Of a stretch of DNA of 64,000 nt, positions 35,052 to 47,466 are shown one piece after another; within the stretch, counting starts at the first letter, position 1, and every line of letters begins with the position of its first letter. The stretch comes from Tetraselmis striata (taxonomy: Eukaryota > Chlorophyta > Chlorodendrophyceae > Chlorodendrales > Chlorodendraceae). A program made the translations under genes and the position numbers. The stretch lies in NCBI GenBank assembly GCA_006384855.1, contig VCJN01002744.1:62001-126000 (forward strand), in the 5' to 3' direction. The notes below the pieces were generated by a model. It was not told the origin of the DNA and ran no database searches. It worked only from the letters and a program-made list of their open reading frames with translations.

Positions 35052-38000
35052 ATGGGCAACTGCTGCTCCACCCCGCTCAGCGACAAGCGCCAAGCGGTGC
35101 GCACCGATCCCCAAGCCCACATGCCCCACACACCCATGCATCTACTCCCTTTTTTGCTTTATTCGCTCGGAGTTCGTGACTCGCTGAGCAACCGTCCGGA
35201 TGCGTGCCCACTTCGCTTTCGGGCGCCACTCGCAGGTGTTCCTGGTGGATGTCAGCACGGGGGAGCTGAGCACAGTGCGGGCGTCCACCCAAGGCACGGC
35301 GTTTACTTATGGGAGCGACCTGAACCCCTACAATGTCCAGGGCGGGCAGCTCAAGTACAAGGTGGGGCCGGTATTGCTGCCTGGCGCGCGCTTGCACTCG
35401 CTATGAGGCTCGGCCCGGGGCTGACAGACGCGAGCTCCGTGCGCCTCGCGGTCCCGCTTGGTCGAACAGGCAACCTACCGCACAGCCCAGAGCGGCGCCA
35501 GCAAGGCCGGCCCGCTCATCGTCTTCCCCATCGAGAACGCGCCGCAGGGTCCGCCCTTCTCGCCCCTGTCCCTGCCTCCTCGGCGCACCTGCCGTCGCCG
35601 GTGATGCTCTATCCTGACTGCGGGGCCTTTGCTCTCTTCCGAGTCGGGAGGGGGCAATGCCCTTAAACCCAACTGGAATAATTATATTTAAATTGAAGGG
35701 TTACTCTCTTTCGCTCTCGCTCTCTCTCTGCCTGCCCTGACTTCGGCGGTGCTGCGGCTTGGCGGCTCCCCACCCCTCCCCAGGCTCTCGGCCATGGAAG
35801 CACCCCGCCGACACGGAGCGCACGGTGAAGGCGCTCTTCAACCACCTCCTCTTCCACGGCGGCGAGCAAGTGCTCTTCACCAGCTGGCTCGACGTGGGTT
35901 CCTCCCCCCCCCCCCCCACCCTCCCAGAGCCTTGCCCCTCGCCCCTCGGCCCTCGCTTCCCGCTGTCAGCTCACCCTCTCGGCGTGCGCCACGACGGGCG
36001 GACAGATCACGGCGGGCGACAAGAAGGCCGCCTCGGTGGTCGGCGTCCTGACCTCCCTGGGCCGCCTTTTCCTGGTGAAAGGTAGCAAGGTACGGCCCTC
36101 CTCTCTGGTGGTAGCAAACCGCCATCCGCGGCAGTCAGGAAGGATACGTCGCCGCAAGAACGCCCGGCGTGCGAGTTCGCCCCACGCCACGATTGAGCTC
36201 TCGCTGGCACCGCGCAGATGAGCGACACCTTCCACGTGGGCGACATGCACACCGTGTCGCTGGGCCTGCCGAGCGAGCTGCACATCGCGCTGTCGCCCGT
36301 GCACCCCAGCAAGCGCGACGCCAAGCTGCCTAGATCGTACCAGTTCTCCACCTCCCCGGCCGCGGCCGATGCCCTGGTGACCCCCCCCCTCCCCCCCCCC
36401 ACCCTCCCACTTGCACACACACAACACAACCCCACATCTCGGCAATCTGCCCCCCCCCCCCCCCTCCCCTCCCAACCAGCTGAGACACCTGTCCAAAACC
36501 CTTCCCTCTTCTCGCTTGTCCCATCTCTGCAGGCCCAGGCCATCCGTGCGGTGTCGCGCGTGCTGTACGCCAATGCTCCGCCGCAGGCGCTGCGCCCAGA
36601 GGTCACCGGCCGCCTGCAGGAGCTGCCGCTGCCCGCCATGTCGCAGGATGGCGGCTTCCACTCGGTGCAGCATCGCTTTCCCCTTCTCCCGCCCCCTTGC
36701 TGAGACAGCTGCCTCAAAGCACAAGGAAAGGGAGGGGGCTGCCGCACTGACAGCTGTGTGCTGCACGGCGTGTGCATCAGGCGTACTGCATGTGGCACAA
36801 CCTGCACTCCATCAAGATCTACCCGGCCCTGCGCGCGGCGGGCGAGGGGCAGGCGCCCCACTTTGAGCTGGTCACCGCCGCCGCGGGTGGCGATTGGTCC
36901 GGGCCCACCGCTGTCGTGGCCACCCGCGCGGCGCTCAAGCGGCTGGAGCTGGACATCAGGGTCGGCCCCCATGCCTCCCGGGCCCACCATTCCTATTATC
37001 TCAAGAACAATTTGTCTCATCCATGAAGGGCATCCAGCATGCAACTTAGGGGTGGGGAAGGGGGGTACCCACGGCTGCCCCGCCGCTGGTGCTGTCAGCG
37101 CGCTGGCGCTGAGCTGCCGCCTCCCTGCCCATGGCGGCATGCCGCAGGACTGGGATCGCACCGCCACAGAGGCGGCTGCCTGGGCGCTGCGCTACAACAA
37201 CGTGTTCAAGAGCCTGCGCGGAGCGGGGAAGCACGCCGTCCTCCTGGCGCCCGTGCTGGCGTGCAACACGGTGATGCTCAAGTTCAACATGGTGCGGAGA
37301 CCGGCGCTAAGGGTGGAAGGAACAGGGTGGTTCGCCCTGTGGTGGAGGAGGGGGGGGGGGGGGTTTGCCAAGGGGTGGGAAAACAAGTGGTGTGCGGGCT
37401 TTCTAGGCTCAGTCAGCCTGCCTGGGGGGGTGGGTTGGTCCCCCTGCAGGAGGTGGAGGGCGCGGCAGGTGCAGGGCCGGAGGAGATGGGCGCGCTGGGC
37501 AACGCGCTGGCGCGCAACCCGCTGCCCGGCTTTGCGGAGATCAACCTCAAGGGCAACAAGCTGAGCGGCGACGCGGCGCTGGCCTGGGCGGGAGGTGCGG
37601 CCGGCCCCGCGCCGCACGCCTGCACGCAACCGGCACGCGCTCGGACAACGCCTGCAGTGTCAAGCTGCCGAGCAAGCAAGGGCCCTATCCTTCGCATTGG
37701 GTGCATGGGGATGGCGGTGGGAGTAGCTTCGCGGCTCCGGATGCCTGTGGTCATGGTCGATCTACCGTCTGAAATGGTTTTGGAGCACATACCGTGGCAT
37801 GCCGTCGTCCGAGCAGGGGCGCAAACCTGGCAGCTTCTGGTTTTGGGGGCACAATTGACGCGTATTGATAGTGCTTGTTTGTGACTTTAGTCCACCAATG
37901 CAGCAGACATTGGGTCTGGTGTCCGGGCGGTGCCATTCATGGCATCAACTCAATAAAGTGAAGCTGCGCCAGTCGCGACAAAGTGACAAATTGCTATTTA

Positions 38001-41000
38001 CCGTCGGGACATCCATCCCCGCGTAAATGTTGGTGAAGATGTCCAGCCAAATCCGGATTAAACATTCCCTATTCACGCTCGGTAATAACGCGCTTTCTTC
38101 AATATGAACGGCACCAATTCAACGGTGATACGGCAAGAACTCAATTGCGATCGATGCTGCCACCAGTGCATGGTTAGTATCAACCTGGGCACCTGCCTAG
38201 CGAATAACTTTGAGGACAGTACCCCCTCCCCCCCTCCCCAAAGCCTGGATACCTTTAATGTTGCCACGCAGAGTCACCTGCTCCCATGCCCTTGTTCTGA
38301 GAAGTGGCGCTGTTCCCAGGCTTTGGAAACCTCAAGGGTGGCCAGCTGGTGGTGGCCAACCTGGACGGCTGCCGCATGGATGAGGCCGGGTCAGCGGCGG
38401 TGCTGGCGGCACTGGAGCCGCAGGCGCAGAGCCTGGCCACGCTCGTGCTGTCGGGCAATCGGCTGCAGACGCGCGGCACCACGGGCCTGAACAAGCTGCT
38501 GGGCGGCGACGCCATCTCGCTACAGGTTCTGCCCACCCGTTCACCCTATCACGGCCCCAGTAGAGTTTACTCAGGATATAAACATGCCGATGAATTTTGC
38601 CCTGCAGGTAATAATTATGACCCGTGGCCTCACGGACCTGGTGAATATGTTTAAGCCAGGTCCTCACCGCATAGACAAGATGTTTGTGTCACCTCACGCG
38701 CGCAAACCCCGAGCAAAGCTGAGCTTTGAGCTGCGCGCTACGTTATATTAACGAGGACTCATTGTTTCCTACCCTGGCTAAACTCTTTAACGTCCCAACC
38801 ACGCTTTTAACGTTGCATATTTCGCGATACACCATTGTCAGGCCGTTCTTGTCTTAACAGAAAGCCCTATATCCATCCTGGCAAGAACAAAGAGACTAGC
38901 ATTGTCGTTTACCAGTGCTGAAGGCCAGTCGCCCTCTAAAGCTCACGGTAGCAGCAGCAGCAGCGAATGGGAAGCATGCGGGGGCTGCAGTGTCTCTTTC
39001 ATAATATGTGGCTGCCGGTGCAGTACGTTGGATTGCTGATAATGGGCCTGAATGCTGATAATGGGCCTGAATGCCGATCACCGGCATTCTTATCAGCAGT
39101 CTCAAACACATCTTCTTCATCGTTATACATACCCAACGACTTGTAGTCTGAGCATAATTTAAATTTATATGAAGATATATTATTAATATAAATTTATAAT
39201 AAGATTAAGTATTTTATATAATAATATGATATACTATTACTAAGTAATAGTACTAAGTAAAGTAATGGTATTAATTTACTTAGTTAGTAATTTTGAGTCA
39301 GGAAGCGCTGTGCACCTCCTGGATGCGTTGGGAATGTAGTTCAGTCTCGCGTGGCGGGTCACAGTTCCACATGTCAAGCATCGGGGGCATCAGGCGTGAT
39401 CTGCTATCCAGATATCCGGACATGCAATCGTCCTTGTTGTAAACAACTCTATTCCTACAGCTGTTTGCTCTTCGCAGAGGGCTGTATGGCTGCACTCAGC
39501 TGCGTACGAGCTGGCTGACGCCGTGGAGCCGCGCAGGTGCTGGAGGTGGAGCAGTGCCAGGCCAGCCTGGATGCCCTGGGCACGGCCCTCCTCTCCTCTG
39601 CGGAGCGGCTCAAGTTCGCACCTGCCCCACCCCCTGCCTGAGCCCACCCGGCAACCTTTCCTGTGCAATCAGGGTGGTGCCAGCCGAGCTAGATGTGGTA
39701 CCGGTACTGAGGTAGCCCCTGCCGCTGCCCCTTGATCCCTCCTCTCCCCAGGAGCCTGACCAGCCTCAGCGTCGCCGGAAACCCGTGGAGCCCAGCAGTG
39801 ACGGCGGCCGTCAGGGGTACCCCCCCCCCCTTCCCCCCTCCTTCCCTGGTCGCTTTCCCCTGCCTTCAGTGCCTCCACCGACCCCCTCTGTGCCGAGGCC
39901 CGAGACAAAGATTCATACATGTGAGCACACCAAATTAAAGCGCACTGTGAATCAAAATCAATAACATGGGGCTCGAGCGGTAGCAAGCACCCTGTCGTTT
40001 CTACCTACATGTAAAACGCTGACTGCCAAATGTGGCGAGTTCGGTTTCCGTCATGGCCTAGCGCAATGAGCCGCCCCTCTGCGCCACGCTTGATTATTAC
40101 GGATCAATGTGACTCGAACCGGTTAAATTTCGCACTTCCGTGTCTGTACGATTGTGTAGCATGGCGTTCGTTGGTGTAATATTCCAACTGCTGCCGCTAT
40201 CTGGTGCATTGCATACACCACCCCACAAATAAATACTTCCCGCTGACGACGCCAGTGTGGACAGACAGTTGCCCGGATGGTACTGTGGCGCTACCCCACA
40301 GACTCTAAACATCGTCAGGACACGCCCGCGTCTGCTTCAGGGGGCAGCCCCACTCCCCTCCCCAGGACGCACCGGCCTCTCACCCAGGTAACGCGCGCCG
40401 CACAGCATGCTGACATACTTCTGTGCCCGCAGCCATCCGAAACCTCAAAACCCTGAAGGCCGGCAACACCTCCATCCAGCCAGACGCCCTCCAGGTGCGC
40501 TGCGCCCCCCCCCCCCCCCCCCCCCGCCCCCCGCCCCACTCTACCTGTTCTCTCCATGCACGGGCAGAGCGCCCCTGCGCCTTCCGCAGAGACATGCGCA
40601 GACACTGACCCCTGGCTCGCCCGGTATCTGGCAGGAGCTGCTGTTGTCGCTCTCGGGGCGCAGCATCGCGGTCGACCTGAGCTCCAACCCGGCTGTGGGC
40701 GCACCCAATGGGCTCGCCGCCGTTCTCAGGGCCGGCATCGGTGTGCCCAGCATCAAGGCGCGCGGCTGCAGCATTAACGATGAGGGTGAGTCGCCCCCCC
40801 AACCTCCCCCTCAACAGTTATCTCGGGCCCGCCCGCCGGTGATGTTTGCGCCCCGCTTCACTCCCTGCCGATAGGCAACTTTATTCCCGTAAGAACCCAC
40901 TCCCTGAATCCCCCATGCTGCACACGCTTACTCCTCCTCAGGCACCGCGGCCATCCTCAACGCCGTTGGCGACTGTCCCGCGGTCAAAGTGCTCGACATC

Positions 41001-42653
41001 GGCTGCAACCTGCAGTGCGGCGCGGGCCTGGAGGCGTTCAACAGGGTGCGTCCCCACCTCTGCTGGCCACCGCATGCTTGGGTGTGGCCATCTGCTTGCA
41101 CCGCGCAGCATCATCTGCCTGCCAGCACGGCGCTGCCCCCCCCCCCCCCCCCCCCCCCCCGCCTGCCCCTTCTCCTTCCTCTCCCCGCTCTCTTTCCAAA
41201 CGTTTGCTATTGCCCCGCCCGGTCGCCGCCCGCAGTGGCTGCAAATCGAGATCGCCACCCCGGAGTTCCTCAACGCAGTCGCCAACGCCACGAGCATTGA
41301 CGCTGCGATGGGTGTGTACTTCACGGCAGCGGAGCGCGCGGCTCTGCAGGCCACCAGCAACCAGTCCAACGAGGTGGAGGGCTCGCCGGCGCGCATGCAG
41401 ACGGCCATGGCCCTCAGCCAGGTGCGCCCTTCCCCCTTCCCCCCCTCCCCTCCTCCCCCCGGGACGCCCCTCCCTGTCTTGACTATCTGCGTGATGCTGC
41501 AGCATCGAGCCCGCGCAGCCTGGAGGGCGCGCTTTACCAGCTCCGCTGACGGCCGATGCGCATGTGCTAACTGCCCTGCTTGTGGTTCAGACTCTGCTGC
41601 CGCAAGGGAGCGGGCAGGCTCTGGAGGAGCTGGCCATCCCCGGGAGCATGGTCCAGGTGCGCCGGCTACCTCTCTTAACACCGAGGGCAAGGGCCCGAAA
41701 GCTTCCAGAAGCAGGGCGTAGAGCCTGGGAGGAGGGGTGCTGGGGGCTGGGGAGGGGGGGGGGGGGGGGGAGGTGGGGGGGGGATGTGGTCCGCTGGTCC
41801 ACGAGCAAGCGATGGCTTTGTTGCCTGACGGTCTCCCCCCCTTCCCCGGCCCGCCCCTTCTCTGCGGTCTGTTGTGCAGACGGACTACGTGTTTGGGCCG
41901 CTCATCGCGATGCCCATCCACCTGGCGCTCCACATCAACAGCAGCCTCACCAAGCTGGACATCTCCCACAACGGCATGGGCGACGCCGGCGCCCGCATCC
42001 TGGGCGCCTCCCTCCGCCACAATCGCACCCTCACCAGCCTCAAGATGGACGGCAATGGCGTGGAGCTCGACGGCCTCAAGGTGCGCTCTCTGCCGCTGTC
42101 AAGGCCCCCTCCCCCCCCCCCCCCCCCCCCCACCACCAAAAAAAACCCCCACTTTCCGAACCTTCACGGCCATTCACCATCCTCTGTCGACTTCCAGGCA
42201 CCATCGGCCTCGCGTACCTTTCCTGCATCATCCCAATGTGCCCATGTTGCCCATGTGCCGCTCGCCGTAGGCGCTGCGCGGCTGCCTGTACGGCAACAAG
42301 AAGCTGGTGGAGCTGCCCTTTCTCGACGCTGACATGGCCACCATCTTGGGGGTGACTGCGGCCCGCCTTGCTGCTGCAACTGTCACATTGTGTTGGGGTG
42401 GTACCGAATGCATCGAGCGGTGCTTGGTTTGCTGCCGTGCGAAGTCCTCATCTCAGGCACAAAAGAGGGGGCTAATAATATAGTTTGGTTGGCAAGGTGT
42501 GTGTGTTTGGGCGGGGGGGGGGGGGGGGGGGGGGGCTTTCGGGGCTGAGCAGCTCCCGGTATCGCCTTTCCGCACCAGAACCTGGGCACCCAGTATCTGG
42601 ACAGCCTGGCGCAGGAGATCCAAGCGCGCGTGGACATTGGGCGCGCATACAAG
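35052..42653 (+). CDS. Leucine-rich-repeat protein with N-myristoylation motif (CARMIL-like, tentative)
   Basis: Twenty-one exons join in phase: 35052-35096, 35236-35361, 35470-35548, 35784-35893, 36006-36089, 36218-36376, 36533-36664, 36781-36960, 37148-37291, 37450-37594, 38320-38525, 39537-39613, 39752-39816, 40433-40494, 40635-40785, 40942-41045, 41236-41421, 41591-41656, 41880-42080, 42271-42351 and 42579-42653 (826 aa). The start MGNCCSTPL is a classical myristoyl/palmitoyl signal. LRRs of the ribonuclease-inhibitor type are visible: FAEINLKGNKLSGDAALAWA, LATLVLSGNRLQTRGTTGL, LTSLSVAGNPW, LKTLKAGNTSI, VKVLDIGCNL, LTKLDISHNGMGDAGARILG and LTSLKMDGNGVELDGLKALR, then KKLVELPFLDADM. The order resembles actin-uncapping CARMIL proteins, but I am not certain. 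The last exon splices in phase into the next feature; if its intron were retained, a stop would come at 42810-42812. Confidence 0.75.
39146..39297. repeat. AT-rich island in an LRR-gene intron
   Basis: About 150 bases consist almost only of A and T (AATTTAAATTTATATGAAG, ATATTATTAATATAAATTTA) inside the 1-kb intron 38526-39536. The flanks are GC-rich. It could be an organelle-derived insertion or a miniature transposon; the ends are not defined. Confidence 0.7.
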
Positions 42654-43306
42654 GTACACCCCTCCTGCAGGCCGTGGCTTTCATCTCCGAATTGTCTTTG
42701 CAAAGAGAGAGAGTCAGGTCGGAGAGAGCAAGAAAAACAGAAGGAGAGGGCGAGTATCAATTCGCTTATGAATAAGTATTGGTACACAAAGTGCCTGAGA
42801 TGCATTACCTGAACCCCAAGTCAGGAGTGCAGGGAAACTTTGTCATGAGGCCATAGGCGCTTCATATGGGTCTCCAACCCCCCCCCCCCCTCTTATACAT
42901 CCCTGGACCCTACCCTGGAGCGGTACTCAGTGCGTCTCGCGCATGCCCGGGGTGTTTAATGTTATTCTTATTGTGTTACTCTGTCATATTATTACGAAAT
43001 ATATTGTTTGTCAGCAACTTTAACATGTCGCTGACAATTGCCTGTCACAAATTAGTCTGGCCGGACCCACCCACGCGGACTCCTGGGTTTGGCACCCAGT
43101 GAGGGCTGGGCCGATTTTGACCGAGGTTGTCGCGTGTCCCCCGCAAGCCCCAAATTACTCTTGTGGGAACCCTCTCGGCCCCGGGGCCCGCTATACCTCA
43201 GAGTCTAACCTCTCCGCACCCTCCTGCGCAAGTGCAGCCTCCTGGGCTTGGATGCCGCTCATTGTGTTGCTCCGTGGGCTGGTGCGCGCCGGTCCGGCAA
43301 CTGCAG

Positions 43307-46300
43307 GTGTATGGCGGCGGCCGCGTCCACCACGGCATGCAGCAGGCCGCGATGGCGCAGCTGAAGGGCGCCAAGCAGGTGCAGTCCCGGTGCCAGCAGA
43401 CCAAGAACAAGCTGCGCACCACAGCCGCGCAAGTGCAGGTGCGCCCCCTCAGCGCCCGCCCTTGCCTCTCTCTTTGCGCTCGCTGCTGTGTGCCGCGCGC
43501 ATAGCCCTCGCGGGGGCTGACGCCCGTCTCCCCCCGCAGGGCGACATACTGCGCAACCAAATCGTCGCGGAGATCAAGACGGCCAAGTTGCTGGCCAAGG
43601 CGGAGGACAAGGCGGCGCTCAAGTCGCTGAAAGACTCCTCCAAGGCTGCAGAGAAGTGCGCGCGCCGCCGGCTTCCCCCTCGACATACTGCGCAGCCCTC
43701 CACCGGCATCCCTTGAGGGCCTACGCGGATGAGCGCGCGGGGGGGGGGGGGGGGGGGGGGGGTGAGGGGCGCCATAGCATGCGTTGCGAGCTGACGCATG
43801 CGCTGTGCCCCTCTGTGCGTGGGCGTCCAGGCTGGACAAGCTGGAGGCGCGGAACAAGGTGGGCGGCAGCGCCGATTGGTGGCAACCCGCTACGGCACGC
43901 CCCACCCAGCCGCGTGAATCGGCCGAGCATGATCCTGAACCGCGCGGTGCTTGTCTGCGCGCCTCAGAAAAAGGCGTGGGAGGACCGCTACCGGGCGATG
44001 AAGCAGTGGAAACGGGCGGTGGAGGGCGCGCAGTCGGCTCGTGCGAAAACCAGCTGGTGGACCCGCTGGCTTGATGTGCGTGCCTGCATCCATCGACCCC
44101 CCCCCCCCCCCCCCCCCCCAACTAGTCCCACGTGCCAACTAGTCCCACGTGCGGTAGAGCTCATCACGCTGCGTCCACGCCGCTGTCCTGCTTTTGGTGT
44201 GCGGGCTGCGTGCGGCTGCTGAAGAAGGACGGCCAAGCTTGTGGGGCTCGTGTCCTTAGCTGGGGTGAGCCTGTGGGTTTTGCATTTTAGGGTTTGGAAT
44301 TCAGGGATTAAGGGTTTCTAGGCTGTGATTGTGCTGTTGTTGCCGCCTCGCAGGAGTGGGGGCGTGCCTACCTGACGGCGGAGGGCCTCGATTCCCTCTG
44401 GGCGGCGGTGCCAGACGGGGAGCGCGAGCGCTTTGAGTCGACGTATCATTACAGCCTCCAGATGTTCGATCAGCAGAAGGAGCTGTCAGACCAGGTGCGC
44501 GGCACGGCCAGGCACATCCCCGCGCTGCTGCCAGGCTGGCCCGGCGCGCGCGCACCTGTCACAAGCGCCCAGCCATCCATGGTCATCCATGGCTCTCCTA
44601 AGCCAATGCTGCTCCACCATGACCCCCCCGCTGCCCCAATGCCCGTGCTGCTGCGCGCAGATCCGCGAGCTGCGCCTGCTGAAGCAGACCGGGGAGGCGG
44701 ACGGCACCTTCCACACCAAGGAGGCGGAGTACTACAACTTCGTCGCCAGCAAGGACCCCGCCGGCGTGGCCTCCATGCCACCGCATCCAGGTGCGCCGCT
44801 GCTCCCTGACTCCGCTACCTACTGCAGCACTCTCATGCGGACGCACAGCTTGTCAGGCGCCCGGTTCCCTTCCCCGACTGGCCAGCCCTAAACCTTGCAC
44901 ATTAGCAAGTCAGCTAAAACCTTGTGCTTTCCACTGAGGCTGCTCAAACGACTCTGGGATTTCACATCTGATCACACACAAAGAAAGCGCCGGCCTCCTG
45001 CCTCCCAACAGTCAACGTAAAATGCCAAATATGATGTCCCGGTTGCCTCACCGATGCGTCCGCGGCCCTACGATGACCGCATCGGATGTATCCCGTATAA
45101 TTGGCGTTTCGCGATGTGCAGTACATTTACAGTTGTGCAGTCCGCAAACCAGCACAGCCGCATGCTTGGCTCTGCCCACACTGCGCGGCGTCAGTCCCTG
45201 ACCGCTTACCAGCGCACCGTCCCATCCCCGCGCATCACCTCGCTCATCCCCCCACGCGCTGCCCTCGTGTGCTTCCCTTGCCCAGGCATCGTGGAGGGCC
45301 GCAAGCCTGGCGATGTCAGGCAGAACTTCACCTCGTACGGTCGCACAGACTGGGGTGCGCGGCGGCAGGCCATCATCAGCGACATCAACAGCACCATCCG
45401 GTCCGGCCCGCCAAAGGTGCGATTCCCCACACACACACCTCCGCCCCCCTCTCTTCAGTTCCCGCCTGGCGCTTGTACGAATCATGACTCTATGCCTCTG
45501 CCCGGCAGTGATTGATGGCGATTCCCTTGAAGGGCTTACGGCAACCGTACTGAGTTTCTTATTATGCTTTGCCGCCCATGAGAGCAGGACTTCAAGTGGA
45601 CGCCGATGCCCGACCCCAACGCGCCGCCCAATGCCAACGCCAGCCCGGCAGCAGCCACCGCAGCGGGCGCCCCCATGCTGGTGTTCGGCACGCCCGTGCA
45701 GCAGGTCACGGGCACCCCGGCCGGCGGGGGCGCCGCCGCCGCGCAGGCCATCTCCGCCAACAGCGGCCAGCCCCGGCCAGCCCCGGCCTCCGTGGCGGTG
45801 CCGGCCGGCCCCGCCGCGCCCGACCCCCACTACATCCCCACCCCCAACGCCTCTGGCCCCACCGCCGCACCCTCCGCTCCCACCATGGCCCCGCCTCCAG
45901 GCTACCCTGGCGCCGCAGTCGGCGCCACCGCGCCCTACGTGCCCCCTCCGGCGCCAGAGCCGTACCAGGCGGCCGCCGCCGCGCCCGGCGGCGCGCAGGG
46001 CTACCACTTCTACAACTCGTACCTCGAGGACGAGCAGCGCTTCCAGAACCGGCCGCCAGAGTATCAGAACTACTACTACGGCCCCGGCAGGTGCGTCCCC
46101 AACCCGCGCCCGCACCCCGTCCCCGCCAAGCACATGCCACTCCTGAAGCTTGAGGGCATCCTCTCCGCCTCCCCCAATGGGGCCGCCTCCCCGATCAACG
46201 CAGTGCCCCTCGCCCTCATCCCGGGCACCCAGCATCCAGCCCGCTGTCCGCACTCCCTCACGCCAGCAGGCCTCTGCCACCTCACCTGCACATGCTGACC

Positions 46301-46831
46301 CTCGGCCGCCTCCGTGATGTCCCCGCCGCAGGTACGGCGGCGCGTACGACCAATACAACGACGACGACGACTATTACTATGACCGCAACGGGTGACGCCA
46401 CCACCCACGCTGACCGCCCGCCTGATGGCGTCCTGTTGTCTGCGCATTGTCGGTAACTCTTGCTAACAGTTATTCGCGGTGGTTCCAAGCCGCGCTGGAT
46501 GCGGGGCTTAAGGGTTTTTAGACCCCAGAACTCCCATGCGCATTGATCGCACATGCGGTGATACACCGGGTGCGGCTGGAAGTTGGGCCCGGCCGTTGTT
46601 CCGGGGCGCCATCGCTAACCCTCGCATCCCCGGACGGCCACCCGCAGGCGCCGCCGCCGGCGCTACAGCAACGACGGCTTCGGGATGGGCGGCTCCGTGC
46701 TGCCCTTCCTGCTGCTCTCCAGCGCGCTGTACTCCCCCTTCTTCTCCCCCTGGTACGGCGGCTTTTGGGGCTGCGGCTTTGGCGGCTACTGGGGCTATGG
46801 CGGCTTTGGCGGTGGCTACTACAACCACACG
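43307..46831 (+). CDS. Coiled-coil / Pro- and Tyr-rich protein segment with hydrophobic stretch
   Basis: Ten exons join in phase: 43307-43438, 43540-43655, 43831-43858, 43968-44075, 44354-44494, 44661-44790, 45286-45416, 45588-46090, 46332-46391 and 46648-46831. They continue in frame from the LRR exons and into the exon at 47467. First comes a charged helical region (MQQAAMAQLKGAKQVQSRCQ, EIKTAKLLAKAEDKAALKSL), then EWGRAYLTAEGLDSLWAAVP and EGRKPGDVRQNFTSYGRTDW. An Ala/Pro-rich linker follows, then PPEYQNYYYGPGRYGGAYDQ, five arginines, the hydrophobic SVLPFLLLSSALYSPFFSPW and a Gly/Tyr/Phe-rich stretch. I do not recognise a family. If it is a separate gene, it should start near the Met-Gln-Gln at 43337 and no stop was found for it. 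It may be the middle part of one long protein. Confidence 0.6.
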
Positions 46832-47255
46832 GTGCGCTGCGCCTGCCCTCAGCCCCCCCCTCCCCTTGCCCCTCCCCTCACTATTTCTGAACAGCGCGGG
46901 CACAGCAGGCCAGTCTACTACGAACTTGTAAGCGAGTACTTAGCGAGATGGTTTCTTTGTGTTCTGTACAAGCACATTGTCTCGTAACCGAGAGGTAGTG
47001 TAGATGGTAGGTACAATACCAGCTCCATACGAGTAGCATTTTTCATTTGCACTCCCAATCCAGATCGTACATATATGCAGTCATCATCATCATTTCTCTC
47101 GGGAGTACCTACGGATGCGAACACGGACATGTATATGGCACGTAGCATGCTAGGGTGATGCCTGGTAGGTATACTCTATCGCCGCACACCAAAGGAAGTT
47201 GTGGCGCATTCCTTCTTGTGCGCCCTGTACGTGTGTTTGGGGATATGTATGACGC

Positions 47256-47345
47256 TGATATATATATATATGTACATATTTATATATACATGTGTATAAA
47301 TGTATACATAAAACATATGATGTATGTATATATATATATGTGTAT
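47256..47345. repeat. TA/TG-rich microsatellite
   Basis: An irregular array of TATATA, TGTATA and ACATA units lies in the intron between 46831 and 47467. Confidence 0.9.
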
Positions 47346-47466
47346 ATGCATGTTGCGAAAGTTGGGCCAAGGTGGGGTAGATCTTCTTCCTGCATGCTGC
47401 GCGTACCACTGATGCAAACATTTCCCCTATTTTGGGTTGCACGGGTTGCGGTGCTTTGGCATGCAG

